A DNA stretch of 64,000 nucleotides, from positions 74,501 to 138,500 of the forward strand of contig JAWUZG010000982.1 in NCBI GenBank assembly GCA_036785705.1, read 5' to 3'. Shown one piece after another: positions 14,141-29,465 of this stretch. The notes under the pieces are model-generated. The model made no database searches and was not told the DNA's origin. It saw only the letters and a list, made by a program, of their open reading frames with translations. Position numbers and translations under genes: made by a program. The DNA comes from Acanthornis magna. Lineage: Eukaryota; Chordata; Aves; Passeriformes; Acanthizidae. Every line of letters starts with the position of its first letter. Within the stretch, counting starts at the first letter, position 1.

Positions 14141-16760
14141 TTATAGGAAGGGGTTGGTGGTCGGGTGCCTGATCCCAAATGGGGCCGTCGGGGTCGGGAC
14201 CGTCTGGAGGGTGCACAGAAGGAAGGGGTCAGCAGCAGAGAAAGGGGGGTCGGGACCCCCCCTCGCCCCCCCACCCTCCCTGGCCCCTGCTCACCACGAA
14301 GGGGTTGGTGGAAGCTTTGGCAACGTTGAACCCACAAAAGGCAGCCCTGGGGGGAAAAATGGGGAGGGGTCAGTAGGGCGGCTGGGCAGAGGTTGCCCCA
14401 ATATTTAACATTCCCTGTCCCCCCGCGGCTCTTACCATCAGCCTGGAGGGGCTGGGGAACCCCCAGGAACAGGGGGTGCAGTGAAAGCGGCACCTGAAAA
14501 AGGAGGCACGGAATTGGGGACCCCCCAGATCCCACCCCAGTCAGTGGCGTGGAGGGGGTCAGGGGGTCACTCACCAGGGCCGTTGCTCTGGAAGGGGTTG
14601 GTGGAGGGTCTGGGGACCACGGGGGCTGTGAAGGGTTGGTGTAGCCTGGGGGGGGAGCATAGGTGTCACCCCTGGGCCCCCCCTCAACTTCAGGGGTCCA
14701 AGGGGGGGGTTGAACCCTGACTTACCCCCATAGGGCAGCGCTGGGGGGGCACGGAGGGTCCCGAAGAGGCTGCAGGGGGAGGGGTGAGCTGTGAGGGGGG
14801 GAGGGGGCAGGTCCTGCCCCCCTGGCAAGGTGGGGGGGTGGAAAGGGGGGGCAGTACCTGACAGAAGCTCCTCCCCCTGTGGGCAGAACAGAGGTGGCCC
14901 CACCCTGTGCAGCCACAGACCCCTGTGGGTGCAAGAGAGAAACCATGGAGGGGTCCCCAAAAACTCCTGGGGCCCCTGAGAGTGACAGAGCCCCCAGAAC
15001 TCTCCAATAGCACTCAATTAAAAGTATTAATCATATTAATCCTGGGTGGGAAGGTACCCAAAACTCTTTCTCAGTCCTCAGAATGCGATGGGGCCACTTC
15101 CTCCCCGCTCCCCATAAATTCCAGGGGTCTCAGGTTGCCACCAAATCCTTCCCCATTGGCCCCACAGTTACCATGGAATGGTGGTGGGACCACCCCAAGC
15201 CCCTTCCCCAGAACTCCACAAGGAATGGGGAGACCCCACCTCACCCCTTCCTATTAATCCTAAGAGTCCCAAGGGTGTGGGGGGCCACCAAACCCCTCCC
15301 CAGTCTCCCACAGGGTGACAGGGGTATGCCAAGCCCTCTCCAAGAGTCTTAGGGTACCTGTGGTGGTGGGTGGGGTGTAGAAGGGGGCACAGCCCCCCCA
15401 AAAGTTGGTGCTCCAGGGCTGGTTCCAAAGGCATCGAAACTGGGGAAGGCAGAGCGGGAGGGGCTAGGCCTGGGGAGGGGGCTGGGGTTACTCACAGCTG
15501 GTCACCAGCCCCCCAGGAGACCCCCCCTGCTCCATGACCAGGACCCTCCCAGACCCCCTGTGCCCCTCTGAACCGCGCCAGCTCACCGGGGAAGGCAGTG
15601 AACGCAGGTCCTGGCGGGGGACTGGCAAAGGGGTCCCCCCCGATGTCAGCCAGGAGGTCGGTGCTGGCCTTTCGGGCTGGCTGGGGGGACGGTGGGTGGC
15701 TGGGCGGGGCTGGGGGGGCACCGCAAGGTCAGGGGGTAGAATTCCCCCTGGGCACCCCCAAAAGTGGCCCGGTCTCACCTGTGGCAATGTCCCCGTGTCC
15801 CCATGGAGGAGCTGGGGGGCGCAGGCTCTGCTGTCGTGCTTTGGGAGGGTTTCACTTGTTCTGGTGCCACATACCTGCCATGGAAGGGCAAAATATTGAC
15901 TGAGGGGTCCTCACACTGTGCTGCCCACTGGAAACATGCTCCCAGCCCCTCTCGTACCATCGTTTCTTCTCGTATTTCTCCTGCAGGAACTCCTTCACCT
16001 TCTGGGGGTCATGGGAGTCAGGGAGCAGCGAAGTCCGGGGGTCAAAGGTGCCGAGCCAAACCCGCCTGCAGACCTGGGGGGTTCGTGGAGGGGACATTGG
16101 GATGTGGACAGGGTAGGATGGAGAGGGCAGGGCCTCCACAGCCTCTCCCTTACCTCATTCCCGTGTGCCTGCAGGAACAGCACCTCGGCCTCAGTGAATG
16201 TCGTCATGGAGATGGACTTGACACGGTGGGGGGGGTTCAGTCCCCGCCTGGGTAGGGATTCAGGGGGTCAGCGCCCCCCCTGCGCCCATAAACACCCAAA
16301 ATGGAGCTTTTTCTCTCGAAAAGGAGGCGTCCAAGAACCCATGCATGGGGAGCCACGTGCCTCGGCCACGCCCCCTCCCGCTAGGCCCCGCCCCCAGCGG
16401 GTGCAGCCAATCTATGATCGCTTGGCCCGGAGTGGCCCCACCCAGCGCGCTCTGGTCCCGCCCACTCAGGGTTAAATTAGCCACGCCGCCCCCACGCCCG
16501 CCCTCACACCCACAGCCCCGCCCCGCTCACAGCGCCCCCGAACAGCCGGTGCAGACGAGGCTGCCCACGCTGATGTCCACGTAGGTGACGCCTCGCTGGC
16601 CGCACTCGAAGCAGAGCCGGTTGGCGGGGACCGCGCTCACCAGCTCCCGCACCCGTCGGCACCAAACCTCGGCCTCCGCGTCCCGGCCCGCGCTGCCCCT
16701 GCGGGCCCCGGGGCCTCCGCCGGGCCCCGCGCCCGGCCCGGCGCCGCCGCCTGCCGCCAT
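14141..16760 (-). CDS. AGFG2: ArfGAP with FG repeats 2
   Basis: ArfGAP-domain endocytic adaptor that binds EH-domain proteins through NPF motifs. Exons on the - strand: 16531-16760, 16154-16247, 15958-16073, about 15587-15680, 15358-15439, small exons around 14860 and 14726-14769, then 14575-14645, 14436-14493, 14295-14346 and 14141-14203. The ArfGAP zinc finger is visible (CFECGQRGVTYVDISVGSL followed by VCTGC; C-x2-C-x16-C-x2-C), then MTTFTEAEVLFLQAHGNE and FLQEKYEKKRW. Downstream are KASTDLLADIGGDPFA, a FDAFG segment and the NPF motifs STNPFQSNG, KASTNPF and the terminal TTNPFL. AGFG2 rather than AGFG1 is favoured by the tail and the 7q22-type neighbours. One C is missing in the exon at 14575-14645 (TNPFTAP would need it), and the 14436 exon does not join in frame; both are homopolymer breaks. 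Confidence 0.92.
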
Positions 16761-16763
16761 CTT
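16753..16763 (-). promoter_or_regulatory. YY1-type element overlapping the AGFG2 start codon
   Basis: On the - strand the sequence AAGATGGCGGC is an exact match to the YY1 consensus, and its ATG is the AGFG2 initiator. YY1 sites at this position are a known feature of some housekeeping promoters. Binding here is inferred. Confidence 0.55.
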
Positions 16764-17099
16764 CCCGCTTCCGCGGGCCCCGCCCCCCGCCGCAGCGCCG
16801 CCGCTGATTGGCCGCGAGCAGCGCCCCCTGGCGTCCCGCCCTGCGTGGCGGCTCTGGCGGCTCTTCCCGCTCTTTCCGTCCCCTCAGCGCCGCCCCCCCC
16901 CCCACCGTGAGGGGATTCGCCCACCCGACCGGCGGGAAACGCCCATTTTGGGGCGGCTTCACGGAAAATCAGCGTTTTCAGCCAACGGGTACGTCCATCT
17001 CCTCCCGTTGTGAGAGACGGGGGAGCTGGGGGTCTCCGCCTCCCCGGCTCTTCCCGCCCTTTCGATCCCCTTAGCGCAGTCCCCCTCGGCCCTGACACG

Positions 17100-17620
17100 A
17101 GCACGGAAAAATTCCTCTTTTGAGGTAATTTTCCCCGGATTCTCTATTATTCCTCCTCCCATCACAATACGAGACAATCTGGGGAGTTTCAATGCCCTTA
17201 CTCGGGGTGTTCCCCCCTCCAGGACTAATGCCCTTGGTGAGTGTTTTATACCCAAAACCGAGGTGAAAACTCCCTAATTTGGGTAGTTTTCCTATAAATT
17301 CCCTATATGCCCTCTGTTTTGGGTATTTTTCATGCAGAATCCCTATTATTCCCTGCCATTTCAGTCGTTTCCCCCCCCCAACTTCACTATTATTTCACTA
17401 AAACTCTTCCATCTTTTTTTGAGTTCTTTTCCCACAAAGTCACTATTATCCAGCCCCCACCCTCCTCCTCTGAGTTGCTTCCCTACAAACACGCTGTTAT
17501 TCATTTGGGGCCATTTCCCCACAAATTCACTATTACTACTTCCTCCCCCACCCCATTTGGAATAATTTTCTCCCAAATCTTCTATTATCCCTCTCTAACC
17601 ATAATGTGAGGGGCTGTAGA
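17100..17620. repeat. Degenerate 50-60 bp tandem repeat between AGFG2 and NYAP1
   Basis: Diverged units recur with the pattern TTTTCCCACAAAxTCACTATTATT, seen around 17120-17150, 17270-17300, 17330-17350, 17385-17455 and 17500-17590. It lies between the AGFG2 promoter (16761-17100, CpG-rich) and the NYAP1 3' end. No gene is seen. Confidence 0.6.
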
Positions 17621-17639
17621 GAGGATCCCCGTCCCATTT

Positions 17640-21603
<3,964 letters not shown>

Positions 21604-22906
21604 GGCGGCCGCTGGGGGGCGCTCCTCGCCCAGGCGCAGCAGGGCGGCGGCAGCGGCGGCGAGTTCCGACCGCGGGGGGGCGCTCATGGCTGGGGGCGGG
21701 GCCTTCAGACCCCGCCCCATCCCGGACCGGGGACCCCCCCCCCGAATTCTGTCCTGAGACCCACCCGGACCCCGTGTCCTGAGAACCCCCCTTCCCCGGA
21801 CTCCGCGTCCTGAGACCCCCACACACCCTGGTCCGGAGACCCCCCCGCCCCTCCCGGACCTCCGCATCCCCCTGCCCACCGCGACCCCCAAACCCCAAGC
21901 CGCCACTTGGACGTCGGGTCCCAACGCCCGCCCTCCCCAAACCCTCCAGACGCCTCAGTCCCCCCAGGACCCCCCTCCCCACCTGGAGACCGGGTCCCTC
22001 TGCCCTTCCCCCCACCAAAAGGGATCCTGGGGTCCCCCTGCACCCCCGTCCGCCGGGTTTCCCAACCCCACCTGGACCCCTCCGAGGCGATGCCGGGTTG
22101 CCCCCAAACCCACTCGAACGCCTGTTTTCCCCCCGAACACTCGCCTCCCTGCGCTCGCACCGATGCTGGGGATCCCTAGCACCGCCAGACTCCCACTCCC
22201 CACCGGAACGCTCAAAGCCCCCCCAATCCTGGGGTCCCCCCATCACTCCCCCCGCCCCCCAGGATCCGGGGTCCCCCCACCCCACCCGGACACCGGGTTC
22301 CTCTGCCCTCCCCAGGGCTTCCAGCCTCCTCCCACCCCGCCCCTCGTTACCTGTCGCTCTCTCGGGGGTCCCAGGGTTGGGGGGGGGGGTGAAATCCTCC
22401 GCCGCGCCCCCCCCCCCCACCGCCGCCAGCACGGCCGGGCCCGGGCCGGGGGCTCACGGGGGACGTTGGCCCATGGCGGGGGGGGCTCTAGCAGCCTGCG
22501 AGGGAGGGGCAGCGGGTGGTCACTGGGCGCGGGGGGGGCCCCGGGCCCACCCCCATCCCTCCCCTCCTCCCTCACCGGCCGCTCCCGCCTCCCGCTCGCG
22601 CCGCTCCATTGGCGCTGACGCAGCGTCCGGGACGCGCCGCGGCCGCGCTGGCGCCCCCTGGCCGCGCGGAGGACCCGCGGAGCGCCGCGCAGTCACGTGG
22701 CCTAAGGGCGTGTTGTTGTGGGCGCGGCTTTTGGCGAGGAAGGCGTGGTCTGTGGGGAGGGGCGTGGTCGCGCGGGGCCCGGCACCGCCTTAAAGCGCAA
22801 CATCAGTTCCGCTTCCCACTTCCGGGTCCTGCCGCCGCCGCCGCCGGTAACGGCTCCGGGCCGGCCCCGCCATGTTCCTCCTCCTCCTCCCGCCGCCGCC
22901 GCCCCC
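21604..22906. promoter_or_regulatory. Shared NYAP1 / TSC22D4 upstream region
   Basis: The two genes are divergent with about 1.3 kb between start codons. 21720-22340 is C-rich with repeated GGGACCCCC-like words and probably holds NYAP1 5' UTR or intron. 22560-22870 is a CpG island with an ATTGG box (about 22609), a CACGTG E-box (22693) and GGGCGTGG boxes. No other gene is seen. Confidence 0.5.
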
Positions 22907-22910
22907 ATGA
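22872..22910 (+). other. Upstream ORF whose stop overlaps the TSC22D4 start codon
   Basis: ATG at 22872 in a good context (G at -3) opens 12 codons ([12 protein letters not shown]). The TGA at 22908-22910 overlaps the TSC22D4 ATG at 22907 in an ATGA arrangement, the geometry of termination-reinitiation. Confidence 0.6.
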
Positions 22911-24222
22911 GCCGCAAGAAAAGCGGCTTCGCCATCACCAGCGTCCGCGGCGGCAGCGGGACCGCGCCCGGCGATGCCTCCGGAGGCGCAACCGGTTCTT
23001 CCTCGTCCTCCTCTGGTAGCCCCAGCGGGTCCCGGTTCCGCCTGGTTCGCTTACTGTCGCCGGGGGAGGTGCTGCGGCGGGGCCGATGGCTCTGCCGCGA
23101 TTTCTACGAGCGGGACGCGTCACCGCGGGGAGGCGGCAGCGGGAGGGTCCCGGTGTCGCTGGACGCCCCAAGGGCCATCCCCGCCCCCCACCAGCCCCGG
23201 TCCCTCGGGACCTTCGCGCAACTCGTACAGCAGGTAAGGGGGCGGGGTCTCCAGGGGCGGGGCCAATATGACCGCGCCCTCCGGACGCCGCTAACCCCCC
23301 CGATTGTTTACAGGCGCTGCCCCCGAAGCCCCCCTCGCCACGCCCAGGAGGCGGGGCCGAGCTCAGCGCACGCCTGGGATTGGCTGGCGAGGAGAGCGAG
23401 GACGAGGGGTGAGGCGGGACATCCGGTCCGGAGTGGCATCCGGTTTGGGGGCGTTCCGGTCTGGGGGTGGGGCTGGGCCAGGTGCGAGGGAGGGGCGCGA
23501 TTTCCCCTCCCCCACCCAAAACCAGGAAGGAAACGGGGGGACGAGGAGGGGGAAGTTGTGCCTCTCCCCCACCTTGGACACCTGGGGCGGGTGGGGCAGG
23601 GGTGGTGTCCATCTGACTCCCCCACCTCTTTTCCCCTCCATCCCAGCGCCGGGAGCGGCGTCACTGCCATCGACAACAAGATCGAGAGGGCCATGGTGAG
23701 ACCCCGGGAGGGTAAATGGTGGAGGGTCCTGGAGGGGGCTCTGGGTCCTGATGGGTGGCCCTGGGTGGGCTGTGGGGTGTGGATATGGGAGCTTTGGATT
23801 ATGGATGGAGGCACCTGGGGGGCTTTGGGAGCTGGATGTGGGATTTGGATCCCTGAATGGGCGTTCTAGGGGTTGTGGGACCTGGATGGGTGAGCTTTAA
23901 GTCCTGGAAGGAGACTCGAGGGGGCTTTGGATCCTAACAGGCTAATACTGGGGGCTGTGGGATCTGGCACTGGGGTTCGGGTCCTAAACGGGGGGGCTCT
24001 GGGGGACCCTGACACCTCTCCCTGCAGGACCTGGTGAAGTCCCACCTGCTGCTGGCGGTGCGGGAGGAGGTGGAGGCACTGCGGGAGCAGATCCGGGAGC
24101 TGAGCGAGCGGCGCGCGGTGCTAGAGCAGGAGAACTGTCTGCTCCGGGCGCTCGCCACCCCGCAGCAGCTCGCCCGCCTGCGGCCCCCGCAGCCCCCCGG
24201 GCCGCCCCCCGGGCCGCCCTGA
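22907..24222 (+). CDS. TSC22D4: TSC22 domain family protein 4
   Basis: Leucine-zipper regulator of the TSC22/GILZ family, linked to WNK signalling, stress responses and metabolism in mammals. Exons: 22907-23233, 23314-23408, 23647-23695 and 24028-24222. They total 666 nt (221 residues) with all junctions in frame. The N-terminus shows the family start ([13 protein letters not shown]) and [18 protein letters not shown] followed by LCRDFYERD. The C-terminus has the TSC box ([38 protein letters not shown]) running into heptads ([12 protein letters not shown]). It is shorter than the human protein (about 395 residues); the low-complexity middle is mostly absent. PPP1R35 and MEPCE next door match the mammalian neighbourhood. 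Confidence 0.95.
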
Positions 24223-24655
24223 GCACGGGGAGTTCTCAGGGGGCGGGCAGGGGGTCCCCAATCGCCACACCGCTGCTGCTTTACTGGGGAGGAGGAGGGG
24301 AAGCGTCACTGAGTTCCCTCACCCTTCCTGCGCAATTTGGGGCCTTTTTTAATAAAGCCGCGATTTTTACAGCACGGGGGAGGGGACCTGTTAATTTGGA
24401 GAAAACTCGGGTTAATTTGGGGTTAATAAAGAGGTGGGAGCGGCTCCGGGCCAAGGAGGGGCTCGAACTCGCGGTCCCTCAGGCGCCGCCACGTTGGGGA
24501 AGGCACTGACGCCACGTTGGGAAGGGCAATACCGAAAGGGATCGTGGTGGTCGCCCTGTTGGGAAGGTCAGGGAGAGGGGAACCACGCCGCCATCTTGGT
24601 GAGGTCGACATTTGGGGCGTGGCCACGGGCGGAAAGGGGTGTGACTTCCGCCGCC
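24223..24655 (+). other. TSC22D4 3' UTR and PPP1R35 promoter
   Basis: Poly(A) signals AATAAA lie at 24351-24356 and 24425-24430. GCCGCCATCTTGG at about 24587 is a YY1-type word upstream of the PPP1R35 ATG. No gene is seen. Confidence 0.55.
24351..24356 (+). terminator. TSC22D4 poly(A) signal AATAAA
   Basis: Canonical hexamer 129 bases after the stop codon. A second AATAAA lies at 24425. Confidence 0.8.
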
Positions 24656-25602
24656 ATGAAGCCGCGCGCGGTCCCGGTCCCGGTCCCGCCGCCGCCGCCG
24701 CCGCCCGGGGGGATCCTGAGGCGGGGGGAACGCGGCGGGGGAAGCCGCCAGGTGGGGGGGGTCGACGGGACACCCCCAAAACACCGGTGGGGTGGAACGG
24801 GACACCCTGAAACACGGGGGAGGGGGCGAGCCGGGAGGGGACGGGGCACCGCAAAACACGACGGGGGCACACCGGGGGTACACCGGGACACGGCGGGGGG
24901 AGCTCGGCGAGCACAATTCTTTCCCCCCAGGTGCGTTTCGCGCCGAGCCCCGCGATGGACGACGAGGAAGAGGATAAAGATGGGGGGGTCCCCGCCTCGG
25001 GCCTCCCCCCGCTGGCCATCCCCACCCTGCACAGCAGCCGGGGGGGCCCTGGGGGACGCCCCCCCGAGCCGTTCGACGCCCCCCGGGCCGCGGCCGCGCT
25101 CCTGGGCAGCTCCTTCGCTGCCCGCAGCGCCCTTGGGGGAGCGGCGGCTGCAGGTCAGTCCGGGCAGGGGGGGAGAAGTCAGTCATCACCTCCCCCTTCC
25201 CTTTTTTAACCCAAAACTCTCTTTTTTAGCTATGAACGTGCCCCAGGCCCAGCGCCTCTTCCGGGGCCTGGTCAGCCTGGCCGTGCCCCCCCCACCGGGG
25301 CCACGTAGGGGGGTCCCGCCCCCCCCTGCGCCCTCCCCAAAGGTGAGACCCGACCCCCGCACCCCCAAATTTACTCCCTGCCCTCCCCAGTGTTAATGGG
25401 ACCGCCCCCCCCCCCCTTTTTCTCTGTTGCCCCCCAGGTCCCTGGGCCGGAGTTGGGAGTCCTGGCAGGGGGCGCTGGGAAGGGGATGGGGTGGCCCTGG
25501 CTGCCCTCCCCCAACCGCCCCGAGCCCCCCCGGGCCCTCCCGCGCCCCCCCAGCGCCGCCTTTGCCATGTACCAGAAGCTGCAGCAGTGGGGGAGTTGCT
25601 GA
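24656..25602 (+). CDS. PPP1R35: Protein phosphatase 1 regulatory subunit 35
   Basis: Centriolar PP1-binding protein needed for centriole elongation in mammals. Exons: 24656-24751, 24931-25153, 25230-25342 and 25438-25602; 597 nt, 198 residues, all in frame. The first junction builds RQVRFAPSP, an RVxF-type PP1 docking motif at residues 32-36. The conserved core MNVPQAQRLFRGLVSLAVP matches the family NVPxxxRLFRxLVSL block. The C-terminus FAMYQKLQQWGSC corresponds to the family end. The remainder is Pro/Gly-rich and poorly conserved, so identity rests on these three blocks plus position between TSC22D4 and MEPCE. Confidence 0.88.
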
Positions 25603-25622
25603 AGGGGAACGACCCCCCCAAA

Positions 25623-25628
25623 AATAAA
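25623..25628 (+). terminator. PPP1R35 poly(A) signal AATAAA
   Basis: Hexamer 21 bases after the PPP1R35 stop. The opposing MEPCE signal is only about 105 bases further on. Confidence 0.85.
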
Positions 25629-25731
25629 CCATTGTTTGCAACTTCTGGTGGGGTGAGTGTGTGACCCCCCCCGGGCTTTAGAACCCCCAACCCCTCAAAA
25701 AACGCCTCCCTCCCGCTGACCAATCACCTCC

Positions 25732-25737
25732 TTTATT
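25732..25737 (-). terminator. MEPCE poly(A) signal AATAAA (- strand)
   Basis: TTTATT on the + strand, about 200 bases past the MEPCE stop. It defines a short convergent 3' end with PPP1R35. Confidence 0.8.
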
Positions 25738-25934
25738 CCGGGGCCCCCCCTCGCACAGAGCAAACCACGGCAAACGCCGGGGGGGGGGGAGGGAACACCC
25801 TAAAAATTGGGGGGAGGGGAGAACAAACAGAGCCCCTCCCCCCATTTGGCATTTGGTGGGGTGGGGCGCAAACCCCCTTCCCCCACCCCAGGAGCGTCAG
25901 GGCCCCCCCAGACTGGGGAGGATGCCGGGGGGGC

Positions 25935-28900
25935 TCAGGGGGCGTCACCTCGTCCCTTGTGGAAGAGATAAATCGGCCGCTGGAAGCCTGGGGGGAAAAA
26001 AGGAGAATTGGGTTGGGGGGAGAAAGGGGGGGGGGGGCCCCAAATTTATGACTCTCCCACTTCACCCCAAGAAACCCCCGGTACCGCCCAGCCCCAAACT
26101 CCCCCCGGATTTGAGGTGTCCCCCCACCCCCAACTGCTCCAAATCTCTGGGTGAGTCCCAAACCCCCAGTTTGGGGTGTCCCCCCCACCAGAACCTTTTT
26201 CTATCAAACCATGTGCCCTCCCCGACCCTCTCACCCCTAAAACCCCCCCTGGATTTGGGGTCCCGCCCCCTGGGATTTGGGGTCCACCCCGGCTGTGGGG
26301 CCCCCCCCACCTTTGGAGCTGTGCTGGGGGGTCCCCAGGAGCTCGCAGCGCTCGAACCCCACCTCGGGGGACGTCAGGTAGGCCGGGAACTGCTCCGGCC
26401 GCAGCCGGATCCGTTGGTAGTTCCGGTATGTCGTCTCCTGTGAACGCGGGATCAGCCCCCAGAAACAGCAAAATCCCCTTTGAGCCCCCCAAAAACTCGG
26501 AGATCCCCCATTCCAGCCCCCCTAAATGAACCGATTCCCTCAAACCCCACAATGATATTTCTAAACCCCCAGTCACCCCTCGCAGAGCCACTGAGAGCCC
26601 CCAAAACCCACCTGAGCACCCTTTAACCTCCCCCAACCCCCCTGATCCCAACCTAGCACCTTGTAACCCCCCCAAAAATCCATTCTGCCTCAAAACTCTT
26701 CAGAGACTCCCTTGAACCTCCTTTAATTCCACCCACAATGCCCCAAAACCCCACTGAGACTCCCTAAAACCCCCTCAAACATCACTGACCCACCAAACCC
26801 AATCAACAGCCCCACAGAGATCCCCCCAGACCCATTTATAACCCCTCAGTCACCCCCCCAAACCCCCCAGCCTCACTGTGAGCCCCTCGCATTTGTCACA
26901 CAACTCCCAGAGCTGGGGCTCCGGGAACGAGATCCCCCCCCCAGAGCCCTGTGTGACCCCAACAACGACCCCCAGATCCCCTGTAGCCCCCCCAAAACTC
27001 ACCGTGAGCCCCTTGCGCTTCCGATACGACTCCCAGGGCTGCGGCTCCAGGAGCAGGATCCCGCCGGGCCGCAGGTGCCGGAACGCCCTCCGGAAGAGGC
27101 GCTTGAGCCCCTCGTCCCCCCAGTTGAGCTGCACCCACTTGGTGAGGGACAGCAGCAGCACCACGTCGAACTCGGGGCGCTGGGCCCCCACCGCCTCCTC
27201 CCGCTCCGGGACGTAGTTCCCCTGGGGGGGGGGGCACGGTCAGGGTTTGGGGGGCACTGGGAGGGGTTTTGAGGGGGTGGGAGGCTCGTGCTGAGCCTTG
27301 CGGAGGGGTCTGGGGGAGAATGGGGGAGGTGGGGAGATCAACCAAGATGTTTTGGTGGGTGGGGGGCACACGCTGAACCCCACCTAAGGGTTGTGGGGTA
27401 GCTGCTGAGGGATTTTAGGGGGCAGGGGACACACGCTGAACCCCAGTGAGGGGTTTTGGGGGGTGGGGGACACGTTCTGAATCCCACCCGGGAATTTGGG
27501 GGGCAGACACTGAAGGACACGTGCTGAACCCCACTTGGGTTTTGGGGGCCCCAGATCGAGGTCCGGAGCTGCCCCGCACAGACCCCAAGGATGAAATGGG
27601 GGGGGTCCCACACCCCTCCAACCTCCTGGTGACCCCTTCAGACCCACCAAGACCCCCCAAAATCCCCCCTACACCACTTGTCACCCCCAAAGCCCATCTA
27701 AGACTCCCTCTGACTCACAAACCCTCTGTTATACCTCTCTGGGCCTACCAAGACCCCCTAAAACCCATCTGAGATCCTCTTAAAACTCTTCTCAAATCCT
27801 GTAGATCCCTCGTGGCTCCCTTAAACCCACCAAGATGCCCCAAAACCCAACAAAGACCCTCCTAAAACCCTTACCTGGCCCCCCATACCTACTTGCCACC
27901 GCCTTAAACCCACCAAGACCCTCCCAACACTTTCTCCACGCTCCTTCTAGACCCACTAAGACCTTCCAAACTCCATGTCAAAACCTCTCCAAATCCCATA
28001 CACGCTTGTCACCCTCTTAAATCCCCCAACACCCCCCTCAAACTCTCTCCAAGTCTCCTTTACACCCACAGCAAGGCCTTCCAAACCCCCTCCAACACCC
28101 GTTCCCACTTGTCACACCCTCAAATCCCCCCCAAAACCCTTCCCTCACCCCCTCCCAAACCCCTCCCGCGCAATCACCGTGACAAACACGACGTTGTGCG
28201 GGAAATCGGCGGCCCCGGGCCCGTCGGGAGGAAGCTGCGGGGCGGCGATGGGGCCCCGGCTGGCAGAGAGCGCGGCGGGGAAGCCTTTCCTGGCGCCCCC
28301 CGCGGCGTCGCCGTCCGCCCCCAGCCCCTCGGACAGGTAGTGGCGGATGTTCTGCCGGGCCGAGCGGATCAGCCGCCCGTCAATGTCCAGCCCTACGACC
28401 CTGGAGGGCGCCCAGCGCTTGGCGATGCTCAGCGTGAGGTGCCCTACGTTGCACCCCACGTCCAGCACCTCCTTCCCCGTGAACCACTCGGGCCGCAGCG
28501 CCCGCAGCCGCGCGTCCTCCACGTCCGGGTTGCGGTACCCGTAGTATTTGCAGTAATTCCCGTACTGGAACTTGCGCACCTGGTGCCGCGGCCGCTGCGC
28601 CGCCTTCCCGGGGGCTTTCGGCTTCTCGGCAGCAGGAGGGGGCGGCGGGCGAGGCCCCTCGGATTTGCTGCAAGTCCGTCGGCGCTTGCGATGCCGGCCG
28701 GGGGCGGGGAGGGCGGCGGGGCACGGCGGGGCGGTGGAAGCGGCGGAGGGTTCGGCGGGGCGGGCGGACTCCTCACCGTGCCCGGTGCTGGCGGCGTTGG
28801 CGGAGGCGGCGTTGGCGGTGCTGCCCCGCTGCTGCCCGCGGTGGCGGTGCCGGCGCCGAGCGCTCTTGGCCGGGGACGCCAAGCGCAGCCCCTCGCCCGG

Positions 28901-29311
28901 CGCGTTGAGGCTCAGCGGGTCCGTGATGTCCCGCGGCACCAGGATCTCCACGGGGTCGCGGCCGCGCTGCGGGAGCGGCGAGGACTGCGGGGTGCGCGCG
29001 TTCAGCGCCCGGCTCACCTCCTCGTCCAGGAGGCTGTTGAGGTTGAGCGGGTCGAAGATGTTCCCGCCGAGCAGGAACTCGGACGGCAGCACCGGGCCGC
29101 ATTCCGAGGCCGCGCGGCGCCGCCGCTTCCACGCCGGCTGCTTCGCCCCGCAGCTGCTGCGCCGCTTCCCGCCGCCGCCGCCCGCGGTGCGGAGGCCATT
29201 GCGGGGCCGTGGGGGCTCCGGCGGATCCGGGGGTCCCGGGGGTGCCGCGGCGGTGGCGGGAGGAGGCGGCGGCGGCGGCGGCACCAGAAAGGCCTCAGGC
29301 GCCGCCGCCAT
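25935..29311 (-). CDS. MEPCE: 7SK snRNA methylphosphate capping enzyme
   Basis: Methylates the 5' gamma-phosphate of 7SK RNA and stabilises the 7SK snRNP that holds P-TEFb inactive. Exons on the - strand: 28178-29311, 27003-27221, 26311-26437 and 25935-25987, all in frame. Exon 1 contains the conserved pre-catalytic blocks ([40 protein letters not shown]), an Arg/His-rich RNA-binding stretch, [15 protein letters not shown] and the SAM-binding motif [20 protein letters not shown] with [11 protein letters not shown]. Exon 2 has the Bin3 signature ([30 protein letters not shown]). The last exons give [15 protein letters not shown] and [11 protein letters not shown]. The ATG at 29311 gives the [11 protein letters not shown] start; an in-frame ATG at 29359 is an alternative. 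The N-terminal region is shorter than in human. Confidence 0.97.
26876..27065 (-). repeat. Duplicated 3' end of MEPCE exon 2
   Basis: The exon 2 end ([19 protein letters not shown] plus GTGAG donor, 27003-27065) has a diverged tandem copy at about 26876-26945. The copy reads [19 protein letters not shown] and is followed by a donor-like GTGAGG. The unit is about 125 bases. Confidence 0.8.
27355..27560. repeat. Minisatellite in MEPCE intron 1
   Basis: About 60-base units recur around GGACACGCTGAACCCCAC. 27560-28140 is C-rich with repeated AAACCCACCAAGACCCTCC-like words. No exon is seen there. Confidence 0.6.
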
Positions 29312-29458
29312 GGCGGCCCGGCCCGCGCCTGCGCGCTGTGCCGCGCCGCCCTCGCGCATGCGCCGCCGGAGGGGGGAGCGGGGGGAGCCGCGCGCGCGGG
29401 CCCTCCGAGCCCGCCGCCTCCCGCCCGCGATGGCAGCGCTGCGGCGGCCCGGCGGCGC

Positions 29459-29465
29459 TTATATA
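29459..29465 (-). promoter_or_regulatory. Candidate MEPCE TATA box
   Basis: On the - strand CTATATAAGC lies about 150 bases upstream of the MEPCE ATG. CCAAT words lie further upstream at 29527 and 29558. A TATA box is unusual among the CpG-type promoters of this window. Confidence 0.5.

Noticed and set aside
24440..24500. tRNA-like T-arm (GAGTTCGAGCC on the - strand)
   Set aside because: Only a B-box-like fragment; no A box, acceptor stem or anticodon arm could be folded around it.
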